From: a virus | IMG/VR virus record: IMGVR_UViG_3300042516_003452 | Coordinates: 20,493-84,492 of that record | Direction: 5' to 3' (one strand) | Length of the DNA stretch: 64,000 bases | Part shown: piece by piece, positions 39,295-46,898 of the stretch | How the letters are laid out: each line of letters opens with the position of its first letter | Numbering within the stretch: position 1 is the stretch's first letter | The notes under the pieces: generated by a model | The model's input: only the letters and a program-made list of their open reading frames with translations | Databases searched by the model: none | Told to the model about the DNA's origin: nothing | Made by a program: the position numbers and the translations under genes

Positions 39295-41092
39295 ATCCTG
39301 GTTGATCTTTGACATTGAAACCAATGGCTTGTACGACCAGGCAACGGAAGTCTTTTGCATTGTTATTTATGACATCAACAAACAACAGACTTTTAGTTAT
39401 GGGCCTGATCGCACTGCTGATGCTCTTGCTCATTTGGCAACCGCTGATGTACTCATTGGTCACAATGTGATTTTTTATGACGTTCCTGTTCTGCAAAAGC
39501 TGCATTCATTTGTCAGCAAAGCACGCATCATTGACACGCTCATTTGCACCAGATTGATCTGGCCCAAAGAAATCCTGGAGGATCTTGACAATGAACAATA
39601 TCCGCAGGTTCCCAAGGCGAACCGTGGATCCGCATCACTTAAGGCCTGGGGATGGCGCCTGGCCAATCACAAGATCACGTTCAAAGACTTCTCCGAATTT
39701 TCTCAGGAGATGTTGGACTACTGTGTCCAGGACGTTATGGTCACCCGTAGCCTTTGGCAATTCATCGTCAAACAAAACTATCCAGAGTCATCGCTCCGGC
39801 TTGAGCACGACTTTGCTCTTGCCATTAACAAACAAATTAGAGCAGGTTTTCCTTTTGATGTTGATGCATGCCTTGATCTCGTGGATGGTCTTAGAGCAAA
39901 ACAGAAAGAACTGGAATCTCATCTGAAGGAACTCTTTCCGCCCATTAAGCACGAAGAGATCTTTGTGCCCAAGGTCAACAACACCAAACGTGGTTATGTC
40001 AAAGGACAACCTTTCACCAAAGTCCGCTACGAAGAGTTCAATCCAGGATCTCGTGATCAGATTGTTAATCGACTCGGCGCTAAGTACGGATGGAAACCAC
40101 AGAGCTTTACTGAAAAAGGAAATCCAATTGTTAATGATGAAGTACTAGAGCAGCTTCCGTATCCTGAAGCACAACCACTGGCTGAGTACATGCTTATAAA
40201 GAAGAGGCTCGGTCAAATCGCTGATGGAAACAATGCTTGGCTCAAGCTTGTCAACAACGATGATCTCTGTATACACGGCGATCTGGTTACTAACGGCTGC
40301 ATTACTGGGCGCTGTTCACACCGTTATCCAAACATGGGTCAGGTCCCGGCAGCTTACTCACCGTATGGAAAAGAATGCCGAACTTTGTTCCATGCTCCTT
40401 ACGGGTGGGACCTTGTTGGTGTTGACGCTAAAGCACTTGAACTTCGTTGCCTCGCTGGATACCTTGCCGTCTGGGATGGAGGTGAGTACGCCACTCTGGT
40501 GACAGACGAATCGATTGACATTCACACCTACAACCAACAGCAGTTTGGTGTGGAGACCAGGGACATCAGCAAACGTTTGCTGTATGGAATGCTCTATGGA
40601 TGTGGTGCGGTGAAGGCTGGCACTATCATTGATCCGAATGAAAAAGATCCAGAAGTTCTGCGTCAACTAGGAAGATCTGCAATTAATTCATTCATGACAG
40701 GTGTACCAGCGCTCAAGAAATTGAAGCAACAACTAGAATACACTGTGCAAGAACGTGGATTCCTGCGTGGATTGGATAAGCGTGCACTCTTCTGCCGCTC
40801 TGAATTCAAAGCATTGAATGTATTACTCCAGGCAGCTGGTGCTCTCATCATGAAGCAGGTGGTCATCAACCTGCATAACAACCTGGAAGGACTGGGACTT
40901 GTACATGGCAAGGACTGGATCCAACACGCCATGGTTCACGATGAAGTACAGCTGTCTTGTCCCAAGGATCTGACTGCAACAATCCAAGAACAAGCTTTGC
41001 TTGCATTCCCGCAAGCCCAAGACTTCTTTGGATTCCGCTGTAAGATTGAAGGCGACTCACGCGTCGGCTCGAACTGGGCACAGACACACTGA
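39272..41092 (+). CDS. DNA polymerase, family A (T7-like)
   Basis: 606 residues using the ATG at 39272, which follows CTCTCAATTCAAG, the local leader motif. 3'-5' exonuclease domain: LIFDIETNG (D14, E16), VLIGHNVIFYDVPVL and a later YCVQDVMVTRSLW. Polymerase domain: motif A VGVDAKALELR (D385), motif B RDISKRLLYGMLYG (from ~430), motif C VHDEV (H556, D557). All catalytic residues are present. It replicates the phage genome with the primase-helicase and SSB encoded here. Confidence 0.95.
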   Translation: MKPDSVNESWLIFDIETNGLYDQATEVFCIVIYDINKQQTFSYGPDRTADALAHLATADVLIGHNVIFYDVPVLQKLHSFVSKARIIDTLICTRLIWPKEILEDLDNEQYPQVPKANRGSASLKAWGWRLANHKITFKDFSEFSQEMLDYCVQDVMVTRSLWQFIVKQNYPESSLRLEHDFALAINKQIRAGFPFDVDACLDLVDGLRAKQKELESHLKELFPPIKHEEIFVPKVNNTKRGYVKGQPFTKVRYEEFNPGSRDQIVNRLGAKYGWKPQSFTEKGNPIVNDEVLEQLPYPEAQPLAEYMLIKKRLGQIADGNNAWLKLVNNDDLCIHGDLVTNGCITGRCSHRYPNMGQVPAAYSPYGKECRTLFHAPYGWDLVGVDAKALELRCLAGYLAVWDGGEYATLVTDESIDIHTYNQQQFGVETRDISKRLLYGMLYGCGAVKAGTIIDPNEKDPEVLRQLGRSAINSFMTGVPALKKLKQQLEYTVQERGFLRGLDKRALFCRSEFKALNVLLQAAGALIMKQVVINLHNNLEGLGLVHGKDWIQHAMVHDEVQLSCPKDLTATIQEQALLAFPQAQDFFGFRCKIEGDSRVGSNWAQTH

Positions 41093-41095
41093 ACC

Positions 41096-41272
41096 ATGAG
41101 CAACAAAACTACTGTTGAACTTACAGGAAAAGCAATTGGCTCTTTGCTTGCTTTTGTTTTGTTTTCTGTGTTGATTAAGTACGCTTTTGATTTTACCTGG
41201 TTTCAAGGATGTGTCCTTGGATATTTGTTTTGGTTAATCCGAGAAGGTATCCAAACCATTAAGAGTAATTAG
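41096..41272 (+). CDS. Small membrane protein
   Basis: 58 residues: AIGSLLAFVLFSVLIKYAF and FQGCVLGYLFWLI, two hydrophobic segments. Starts 3 nt after the polymerase stop and ends 5 nt before pseudoknot copy 4. No family recognised. Confidence 0.5.
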   Translation: MSNKTTVELTGKAIGSLLAFVLFSVLIKYAFDFTWFQGCVLGYLFWLIREGIQTIKSN

Positions 41273-41277
41273 TAATT

Positions 41278-41305
41278 CGTCCTCAGGTATGACGTTAAAC
41301 TGCCT
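41278..41305 (+). ncRNA. TTAAAC pseudoknot element (family A), copy 4
   Basis: S1 CGTC (41278-41281)/GACG (41291-41294); S2 AGGTA (41285-41289)/TGCCT (41301-41305) with one T-G pair; loop TTAAAC (41295-41300). 22 nt before the SSB start. Confidence 0.7.
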
Positions 41306-41326
41306 TAACACCAACTTCTCAAAACA

Positions 41327-42157
41327 ATGAACATTGCTGATGTCTGCGCTGTCCTCATGGAACAACCCCGTGAGGTATTCACCAGTGCGACTGCATCCAA
41401 CCTGCGTGCAGTAGTTAATCTACCTCCGGTTGGTTCCAACAAAGCTCCAACTCCAGTCGAACTCAATGTCTACGGAAAAGCCTGCGATCGGTTCCGTCAC
41501 AACAAAGCAAACGACCGTCTACTTATTTACGGCTCCAAGCTACGTTTCGACGTTAACACCCGAGCGTATTCGTTACATGGAGGAGTTGTCCACCAGATCA
41601 CGGATGAGTTTCCAATCCTCAATCGCGTCATCCTCTCGGGACGTTGCGTGAAAGATCTGGATCTCAGTGATCCTCGTGTGTTTAAAACAACGCCTGATGG
41701 CTTGATGATTTGTAACCAGAGCCTTTCTGTTTACATGGGTAAGAATCAGGCTGATCTGTTTAACTTCTATGCCATCAATACGGCTAACGATAAGTTAAAC
41801 AACGCAGAGATCATTGCTAACTTCACCCGTAAAGGTGTGGGCATTACAGTGTCTGGTCGTCTGGTCACCGATGCCTGGACCGATAAGCAAAGCAATGAAC
41901 GCAAGATCAACACCAAGATCCAGGTGAATCAAATCACCTTGGCTCCCAAAGCTGATGCCACCAAGAACACTGAGTCTCAGACAAAACCTGTGCAAACCAA
42001 CACACCGGTTGCACCAAGCTCAAGTGACGCTAGCCTATGGGGCGCAGCTAACGCACCACAACCTACTGATCCCTGGACCCACGCCTCTGGCGGTGGTCTG
42101 CCTGACCTCCCTGGTCAATACTCCAACTCACCTTCATTCGACGAAGTTCCTTTCTAA
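41327..42157 (+). CDS. ssb: Single-stranded DNA-binding protein with tandem OB-like domains
   Basis: 276 residues. An N-terminal OB-like domain (~1-95) and a second one (~100-205; NRVILSGRCVKDLDL, VGITVSGRLVTDAWTD, KINTKIQVNQITL) are followed by a disordered Pro/Ser/Gln linker. It ends in SFDEVPF, the acidic-hydrophobic tip by which SSBs recruit partners. It coats ssDNA at the fork. Position between polymerase and a DUF5895-like gene fits. Confidence 0.8.
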   Translation: MNIADVCAVLMEQPREVFTSATASNLRAVVNLPPVGSNKAPTPVELNVYGKACDRFRHNKANDRLLIYGSKLRFDVNTRAYSLHGGVVHQITDEFPILNRVILSGRCVKDLDLSDPRVFKTTPDGLMICNQSLSVYMGKNQADLFNFYAINTANDKLNNAEIIANFTRKGVGITVSGRLVTDAWTDKQSNERKINTKIQVNQITLAPKADATKNTESQTKPVQTNTPVAPSSSDASLWGAANAPQPTDPWTHASGGGLPDLPGQYSNSPSFDEVPF

Positions 42158-42387
42158 TGACACTCCCAAGAGTCAACAACTACACGCTCTTGCAAGAGAG
42201 CGATAACTCCAGTTGCATCTACAAGTTCCAGGGTGATTACTTTCCTGATGTACTTGTTCACATGGTGGACTTTCTAAAGGGAGTTGGTTTCCTTGAAGAG
42301 ACAATCCATCGTGGAATGTACGATGCTGCTGAGGAGTACTTCAAGTACCAGCAAAGCATCTGCTCTGAGTCAAGTCCATTTGACTAA
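42157..42387 (+). CDS. Hypothetical protein downstream of ssb
   Basis: 76 residues; CIYKFQGDYFPDVLVHMVDF, LKGVGFLEETIHRGMYDAAE. Small alpha/beta protein, coupled to ssb by shared bases. No family recognised. Confidence 0.55.
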   Translation: MTLPRVNNYTLLQESDNSSCIYKFQGDYFPDVLVHMVDFLKGVGFLEETIHRGMYDAAEEYFKYQQSICSESSPFD

Positions 42388-42392
42388 GAACA

Positions 42393-42420
42393 CGTCCTGG
42401 GTATGACGTTAAACTGCCTA
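42393..42420 (+). ncRNA. TTAAAC pseudoknot element (family A), copy 5
   Basis: S1 CGTC (42393-42396)/GACG (42405-42408); S2 TGGGTA (42398-42403)/TGCCTA (42415-42420) with two wobble pairs; loop TTAAAC (42409-42414). It begins 5 nt after the upstream stop, leaving no room for a separate promoter. Confidence 0.7.
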
Positions 42421-42441
42421 ACTCCAAACCCTGAACTAACT

Positions 42442-43458
42442 ATGACCGCATCCATGACTACTAAGAAAACGTCTGCACTTGCCACTCGTGGACTGGAATC
42501 TTTCAAGATGTTCCAGTCCAAAGAATTTGTATCTGGTTACCAGAACCTTGTTACAATTCAACCCCTGAACAAATCAAAAGTTCGTGGTTGGTTTGTCCGT
42601 AAGTCCGACCTGGATACTTGCGGATGGAATGCTACTGAAGATGACTTTGATTCCAGTTCTGTTATTTGGAACTACAAGCAGACCTTTGGTATGGCGCCCA
42701 ATACCTCCATTGAGGAGGGCCTCAACTTTGTTGCGCCTCGCATGCAGATCTTGTTGCGTTCTCCCCTGATGGTTGAAGAAACCACAGGGATGCGTCAAAC
42801 GATTGGCACCTTTGAGCATCCAGAGGTGAAGGAAATGTTTGAGAACGACAAGCTGGCTGCTGATCTTGCCAATAGTAAAGGTGAGATGTACAAGCGTAAG
42901 TACAGCGTGCGTACCAAGTATCTGGTGTATGTGCTGACCAAGGACAACAAGCGTGCTCATAAGATCCCCATGGTCCTGACCTTGAAGGGATTGAATGGCA
43001 CTGATGTGTCCGAGAAGGTCAAGCTGTATGAAAAGGAAATGTCCAAGTGCCTGAGCAAAGCACTGGACTCTGAGGTGCCCCTGGCATTCAACGAAAAGTT
43101 CTATGCCACAACGGTGTTTATCCCCATGCTTGCCAACGAGATGCGTGGTGCCAACAACGTTGAGATTTGCGCCATCGAATCCTTCGAGATTCCTGACTAC
43201 AGCTCCCAAGATGAAGCGATTAGCTCACTGAATCGCCTCAGCATTCCCGATGAAGATCGTGAATCAACCTGGAAGTTCCAGGAAATGTTTGGTGATTACA
43301 TCAACCAACACGCTCGTCAGGATGCAGAACGCCTTGGTGGTGCCTATGGAATCAAGCAAGGTGTTGAAATCCTTCCCGTGTCCCGTACTACGGATGCAGT
43401 TGAAGTAAAAGCTTTACCTGCTCGTGACCCGATGACTGGTGAGGATGAGTCACTCTGA
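42442..43458 (+). CDS. DUF5895-like replication-region protein
   Basis: 338 residues from the ATG at 42442 (the longer frame starts in the pseudoknot). VRGWFVRKSDLDTCGW, APRMQILLRSPLMVEE, a central KRKYSVRTKYLVYVL and HKIPMVLTLKGLNG resemble proteins of the DUF5895 type found in cyanobacteria and phages, which I assign from memory. Next to ssb, so a replication or recombination accessory is plausible. Confidence 0.5.
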   Translation: MTASMTTKKTSALATRGLESFKMFQSKEFVSGYQNLVTIQPLNKSKVRGWFVRKSDLDTCGWNATEDDFDSSSVIWNYKQTFGMAPNTSIEEGLNFVAPRMQILLRSPLMVEETTGMRQTIGTFEHPEVKEMFENDKLAADLANSKGEMYKRKYSVRTKYLVYVLTKDNKRAHKIPMVLTLKGLNGTDVSEKVKLYEKEMSKCLSKALDSEVPLAFNEKFYATTVFIPMLANEMRGANNVEICAIESFEIPDYSSQDEAISSLNRLSIPDEDRESTWKFQEMFGDYINQHARQDAERLGGAYGIKQGVEILPVSRTTDAVEVKALPARDPMTGEDESL

Positions 43459-43713
43459 TTGACCAATGATCGGGGGGTTATCCAAGCCGCCTTCAACTGA
43501 AACATTGTTGAAGATAAACATATCTTGGACTAATCCCCTGATTACACCTTGACGATTAGTGGCGATCTGCGCAAGCAAGGTCGCCATTTCTTTTAAGGCA
43601 CTTACCGAATTACATTCTTCTATTGATCGTTTGATCTTTTCGAGCCAGAACTTGTCATCAAGCGTTGGCTCAATCTGGAATTGTGTAAGAGGTACGTACT
43701 TAATCTCGTCCAT
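43450..43713 (-). CDS. Small protein on the opposite strand
   Basis: 87 residues: MDEIKYVPLTQFQIEPTLDD, then helices SVSALKEMATLLAQIATNRQ and GVIRGLVQDMFIF. Looks like a real conserved fold (ALKEMAxLLAxxAxxRQ). Convergent with 42442-43458 (9-nt overlap). Function unknown. Confidence 0.55.
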   Translation of the reverse strand: MDEIKYVPLTQFQIEPTLDDKFWLEKIKRSIEECNSVSALKEMATLLAQIATNRQGVIRGLVQDMFIFNNVSVEGGLDNPPIIGQSE

Positions 43714-43794
43714 TTTGTATTCAATTGTTACAGCAATTCTACTTCTACAGTTAAAGGTATCTACAAACTTTGCAATGTATTAAGGATTACACAC
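43714..43794. promoter_or_regulatory. Divergent intergenic region
   Basis: 81 nt between a minus-strand and a plus-strand gene; must hold promoters for both. AT-rich with TTGTTACA and TTTGCAATGTATTAAGG, but no clear consensus pair. Confidence 0.35.
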
Positions 43795-44001
43795 ATGAAA
43801 CCAGAAGACAAAGCAGCAATCAAGGCAGGTGGCGCCACGGCTTTGGTCGTTGGTACTATTGCCACATTCATGGCCAACCCTGTAGCATGGGGTGCGGTCC
43901 TCTACGGATCGTATAAGATGGCCAAGCTAGCTCGCGATCACGTTCGTGAGACCAAAGCTAAGCAGAACCGTGGTGATAAAGACCATGGTTTCTACATCTG
44001 A
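43795..44001 (+). CDS. Small membrane protein
   Basis: 68 residues from the ATG at 43795. Gly/Ala-rich helix GGATALVVGTIATFMANPVA then a basic tail (KLARDHVRETKAKQNRGDKD). One or two membrane passes. Function unknown. Confidence 0.5.
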   Translation: MKPEDKAAIKAGGATALVVGTIATFMANPVAWGAVLYGSYKMAKLARDHVRETKAKQNRGDKDHGFYI

Positions 44002-44025
44002 TCTCAACTCAACCCAATTCAAATC

Positions 44026-44973
44026 ATGTCAACCCAACTCCAGAACCAGGAACTCAACACGGCGCAGGCGTCGATCTACACGCGGACGAACATCCGTCGT
44101 GCGTTCCAGGACTTTGATGACACCGACATTGCTGGGATTTATCTGCGAGGCGACAATTGTCTTGTGGTGCGCCGCGATGGTAGTGAGCAGACTTACGCAC
44201 GGGAGCTGATCAAAGCAGCATACTCAACTTATACTCATAGACTCAAGGATTTCTTTTCGTATCTTGGCCCCAATTATCGTGGCCCTAGTGTATGGCATAA
44301 CAATGCTTACATACTTTTTAAGGGCTGGAACTACACCCACGCACTGGGACACCTGACTTCCAATGCAAAACTCCAAGCCCATTGGGCGGACAAATTTATC
44401 CACATCACGGATGAACAAAAGGCAGTGGCCTTACTTCAAGGTGATCAAACCGACTTGGGGCATCTGGTTGCTCCAGACGGGTTGCGGCTTCCGAATCAAC
44501 CGCTTGACTTGGACCGTGACATGGAGGAAAAAGAGTCCGATGTACAGGCAGTCAATGCTGAACCTTATTGCTCATGTGGGTCCTTTCAGCGTCAGCTGCT
44601 TAATGTTTCAGACTTCCAAGCTGAGATCCAGGGATTCAAACCCTGGTGTATCCATCTGACTTGGTTCAATAAGTACAGAGAGCTATTGTGCAAACGTACT
44701 GAAGCACGTAACGCTAGTCCGAGTGGTACACCGGATAAGTGCGTGGCCTGGTGGTACGCACCGCCTGCTGATGCCACCAGTGATGGGCGCTTTGTTCTGC
44801 TCCATACCAAATCTGGTGCTCAGGCTCCACTGACGCACTGGCGTACTTACAAACCCAATGAGGTGTTCACTCAGAACCATGCATGGGATCTGTTCTTCAA
44901 TATGATGGAGGCTGGTTACGTTCCATTCCCTGGTGTTGCCTTACCTCAACTCAAAGCTGCCATCAAGAAATGA
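44026..44973 (+). CDS. SWIM-like zinc-binding protein
   Basis: 315 residues. The segment PYCSCGSFQRQLLNVSDFQA followed by FKPWCIHLTWFNKYRELL fits CxCx(n)CxH of a SWIM zinc finger, a DNA or protein interaction module. The N-terminal ~150 residues show no known domain. Preceded by ATCTCAACTCAACCCAATTC. Confidence 0.55.
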   Translation: MSTQLQNQELNTAQASIYTRTNIRRAFQDFDDTDIAGIYLRGDNCLVVRRDGSEQTYARELIKAAYSTYTHRLKDFFSYLGPNYRGPSVWHNNAYILFKGWNYTHALGHLTSNAKLQAHWADKFIHITDEQKAVALLQGDQTDLGHLVAPDGLRLPNQPLDLDRDMEEKESDVQAVNAEPYCSCGSFQRQLLNVSDFQAEIQGFKPWCIHLTWFNKYRELLCKRTEARNASPSGTPDKCVAWWYAPPADATSDGRFVLLHTKSGAQAPLTHWRTYKPNEVFTQNHAWDLFFNMMEAGYVPFPGVALPQLKAAIKK

Positions 44974-45191
44974 GTGATCCAATCTTTGATGACATCCTTG
45001 ACTATGCTCGTAAACTTGCAACGCAACCCAAGATGATTAGTCACCTTCGCTACGAACTTGACATCCCAGAAGAGACTCACTGGGAACTTGTCAAGCTAGC
45101 TGCTGACCTTAAAATGCATCACGAAGACTACGCACTTAACGTTCTTATTGGTCATGTTGAATCTGAACTGGATCGAAAAGCTCAAGGTTGA
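44970..45191 (+). CDS. Small helical protein
   Basis: 73 residues: PIFDDILDYARKLATQPKMI, LRYELDIPEETHWELVKLAA. Coupled to the SWIM-like gene by ATGA. No family recognised. Confidence 0.5.
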   Translation: MSDPIFDDILDYARKLATQPKMISHLRYELDIPEETHWELVKLAADLKMHHEDYALNVLIGHVESELDRKAQG

Positions 45192-45372
45192 ATGCATCGA
45201 TGAAGAGGATGGCACCATGACCATCCACATCGAGTGGGATGAAAACGATCCTGAACTTGACTACTGGACTTCTCTAGGTCCAGAAGGTCAAGAAGAGTTT
45301 ATTCTTACTGCACTGCGGAACGCTTGTGCCGCTTACACTGACACCGAAGCTTTTGATTCTGATGTCGATTGA
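45154..45372 (+). CDS. Small acidic protein
   Basis: 72 residues from an ATG at 45154 (start uncertain; overlap with the previous gene is 38 nt). DGTMTIHIEWDENDPELDYW, GQEEFILTALRNACAAYTD. Alpha/beta, no family recognised. Confidence 0.45.
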   Translation: MLNLNWIEKLKVECIDEEDGTMTIHIEWDENDPELDYWTSLGPEGQEEFILTALRNACAAYTDTEAFDSDVD

Positions 45373-45763
45373 CACCTACGGTTTGACTTACGAGCAGTAC
45401 GCTGAGTTCTTTCATAAGAACGTACGGTTTGCTGCCAAGCTTTACCTTGACACTTGCAACATCTTGACTGGAGAAGGTGTTGGTAACGTTGACTTCAAGA
45501 CTGTCTTGGATATGTACCAGGAAGCTGTGTACACAGCCAATGACGACTGCCGGCGTTACCAACGCATTAACAACCCTGAAGCTTTGAAAGAAGCTACGGT
45601 TGAAATCTTTGGCATTACTCCCACCAGGGAAGAGCTGATGGAAGAAATTCAATCGGTTAATGCCAAGGTTGAAGCCCTGACTGATTACGTTTCCAACCTA
45701 GTGACTATCACTACAAGTGGATTGAATGGTGTTATTGAAACCCTTGATAACAAAGAGGGTTGA
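45362..45763 (+). CDS. Hypothetical helical protein
   Basis: 133 residues from ATG at 45362, overlapping the previous stop. YEQYAEFFHKNVRFAAKLYL, DMYQEAVYTANDDCRRYQRI and a C-terminal coiled coil (REELMEEIQSVNAKVEALTD). No family recognised. Confidence 0.5.
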   Translation: MSIDTYGLTYEQYAEFFHKNVRFAAKLYLDTCNILTGEGVGNVDFKTVLDMYQEAVYTANDDCRRYQRINNPEALKEATVEIFGITPTREELMEEIQSVNAKVEALTDYVSNLVTITTSGLNGVIETLDNKEG

Positions 45764-45772
45764 TTTGATTGC

Positions 45773-45811
45773 GGCCATTACAATAACTAAAGATTGGTTT
45801 GCGTAATGGCC
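45773..45811 (+). promoter_or_regulatory. Hairpin that buries a start codon
   Basis: GGCCATTAC (45773-45781) pairs perfectly with GTAATGGCC (45803-45811), which contains the ATG at 45806. A 9-bp stem would block initiation of the next gene until melted by ribosomes, protein or temperature. Confidence 0.5.
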
Positions 45812-46012
45812 ATTAAAACCTTTAAGAAAAAACTGCCTGTTCTTATTGAACGTTTTCTTATTCGAATCAAAGTTACTTACTTGATCTGGCGCGTCAGCAT
45901 GAGTAAGCGCAAGCCTACTCGTGTCGATGACTCCTACAAGGTGTACCTCACCCTGATCCATGGAGATGCTGCTGAACTCAAACAACCCTACGTACATCCG
46001 CGCTTGCATTAA
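45806..46012 (+). CDS. Small basic protein under hairpin control
   Basis: 68 residues: MAIKTFKKKLPVLIERFLIR, VTYLIWRVSMSKRKPTRVDD. Basic amphipathic helix then a polar tail. Its start lies in the 9-bp hairpin. Function unknown. Confidence 0.45.
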   Translation: MAIKTFKKKLPVLIERFLIRIKVTYLIWRVSMSKRKPTRVDDSYKVYLTLIHGDAAELKQPYVHPRLH

Positions 46013-46053
46013 TACTGAAACGCTGTAGCATACTGCTGTTTCTTATTTGATCC

Positions 46054-46689
46054 ATGGCATTCCAAAGCGTTTGGTACGAAACAGAACTACCAAGCGACAT
46101 TGTAAAAATTCTTGAAAGCGTTCTTGAAGAAAAGTATGACGAAGACCTAATCAAGTCTGTGGTTGGTGAAGGTGGTGGTGGTGTTGTCAATGAAAAAGTC
46201 CGCAAAGCAAAGAATGCATGGCTGCCATCTACCCACTGGATCAATGGTTTTGTCATGCACTTTGCAAACCTAGCCAACGTTCAAAACTTTCGTTATGAAC
46301 TAACTGGTCTTGATGGTCAGTCATCCCAGTACACCATCTACGACAAAGGTGAGTTTTACAACTGGCATGTTGATCAGGGTGTAAGCAGTTACTACAAACC
46401 AATCAGCAATCAAACCCACGGATATTCAGAAGAGATTGTTAAAGATCACTTCTATTCTCAGGCTGAGCTGGTGCGTAAGCTTTCGTTCTCTCTCCAACTT
46501 TCTGATGATGAGGACTACGAAGGTGGTGAACTCCAGATCATGGATGAAGCCGAAGGTCTTTATACAGTCCCCAAGAAACGTGGACTGTTGGTTTGTTTTG
46601 ATTCCAGGGCTCGTCACCGTGTTAACAAAGTAACCAAAGGCAGACGTAAATCATTGGTAGGCTGGATCGTTGGTCCCCGCTGGCGCTGA
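46054..46689 (+). CDS. 2-oxoglutarate/Fe(II)-dependent dioxygenase
   Basis: 211 residues. The facial triad is H105 and D107 (FYNWHVDQG) and H188 (SRARHRV), with R198 (GRRKS) to hold 2-oxoglutarate. A DSBH core is seen in LSFSLQLSDDEDYEGGEL. Such PKHD-type oxygenases are frequent in cyanophages; substrates are unknown (protein, nucleic-acid or sugar hydroxylation). Confidence 0.85.
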   Translation: MAFQSVWYETELPSDIVKILESVLEEKYDEDLIKSVVGEGGGGVVNEKVRKAKNAWLPSTHWINGFVMHFANLANVQNFRYELTGLDGQSSQYTIYDKGEFYNWHVDQGVSSYYKPISNQTHGYSEEIVKDHFYSQAELVRKLSFSLQLSDDEDYEGGELQIMDEAEGLYTVPKKRGLLVCFDSRARHRVNKVTKGRRKSLVGWIVGPRWR

Positions 46690-46730
46690 TTCTCTGGTAC
46701 ACTGACTCTGCATAAACCTTGCAGGGTCGC

Positions 46731-46758
46731 TGTCCTGGTCACGACATTAAACTGACCA
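46731..46758 (+). ncRNA. TTAAAC pseudoknot element (family A), copy 6
   Basis: S1 TGTC (46731-46734)/GACA (46743-46746); S2 TGGTCA (46736-46741)/TGACCA (46753-46758); loop TTAAAC (46747-46752). Compensatory changes in both helices compared with other copies. Lacks the ATG found in most copies, so RNA structure rather than a uORF is what is conserved. Confidence 0.75.
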
Positions 46759-46779
46759 CCAATCCAACTCATTCCATCC

Positions 46780-46896
46780 ATGTTCGAATCCTTGTTTGCC
46801 GCCGTACTTCCGGTGATGAAAGATCTTCTGTGGGCAGCGGCAGGCATGCTGCTGACCTATTGCATCAACAAACTTCAATCCCAATTCAACTTCTGA
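46780..46896 (+). CDS. 38-residue membrane protein behind pseudoknot copy 6
   Basis: MFESLFAAVLPVMKDLLWAA, then AGMLLTYCINKLQSQFNF: an amphipathic start and one membrane-like helix. The element plus CCAACTCATTCCATCC leader position support the start. Two nt separate it from the Gp157-like gene. Function unknown. Confidence 0.5.
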   Translation: MFESLFAAVLPVMKDLLWAAAGMLLTYCINKLQSQFNF

Positions 46897-46898
46897 TC

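Noticed and set aside
32159-42420. Possible conserved upstream peptide MTLNC encoded in the pseudoknots
   Set aside because: ATGACGTTAAACTGC translates so in three copies, but copy 46731 has no ATG and copy 38173 is interrupted. The paired covariation shows the RNA fold is what is kept.
42574-43209. 211-codon minus-strand frame
   Set aside because: Antisense to the DUF5895-like gene, whose frame has the better protein pattern and a pseudoknot leader.
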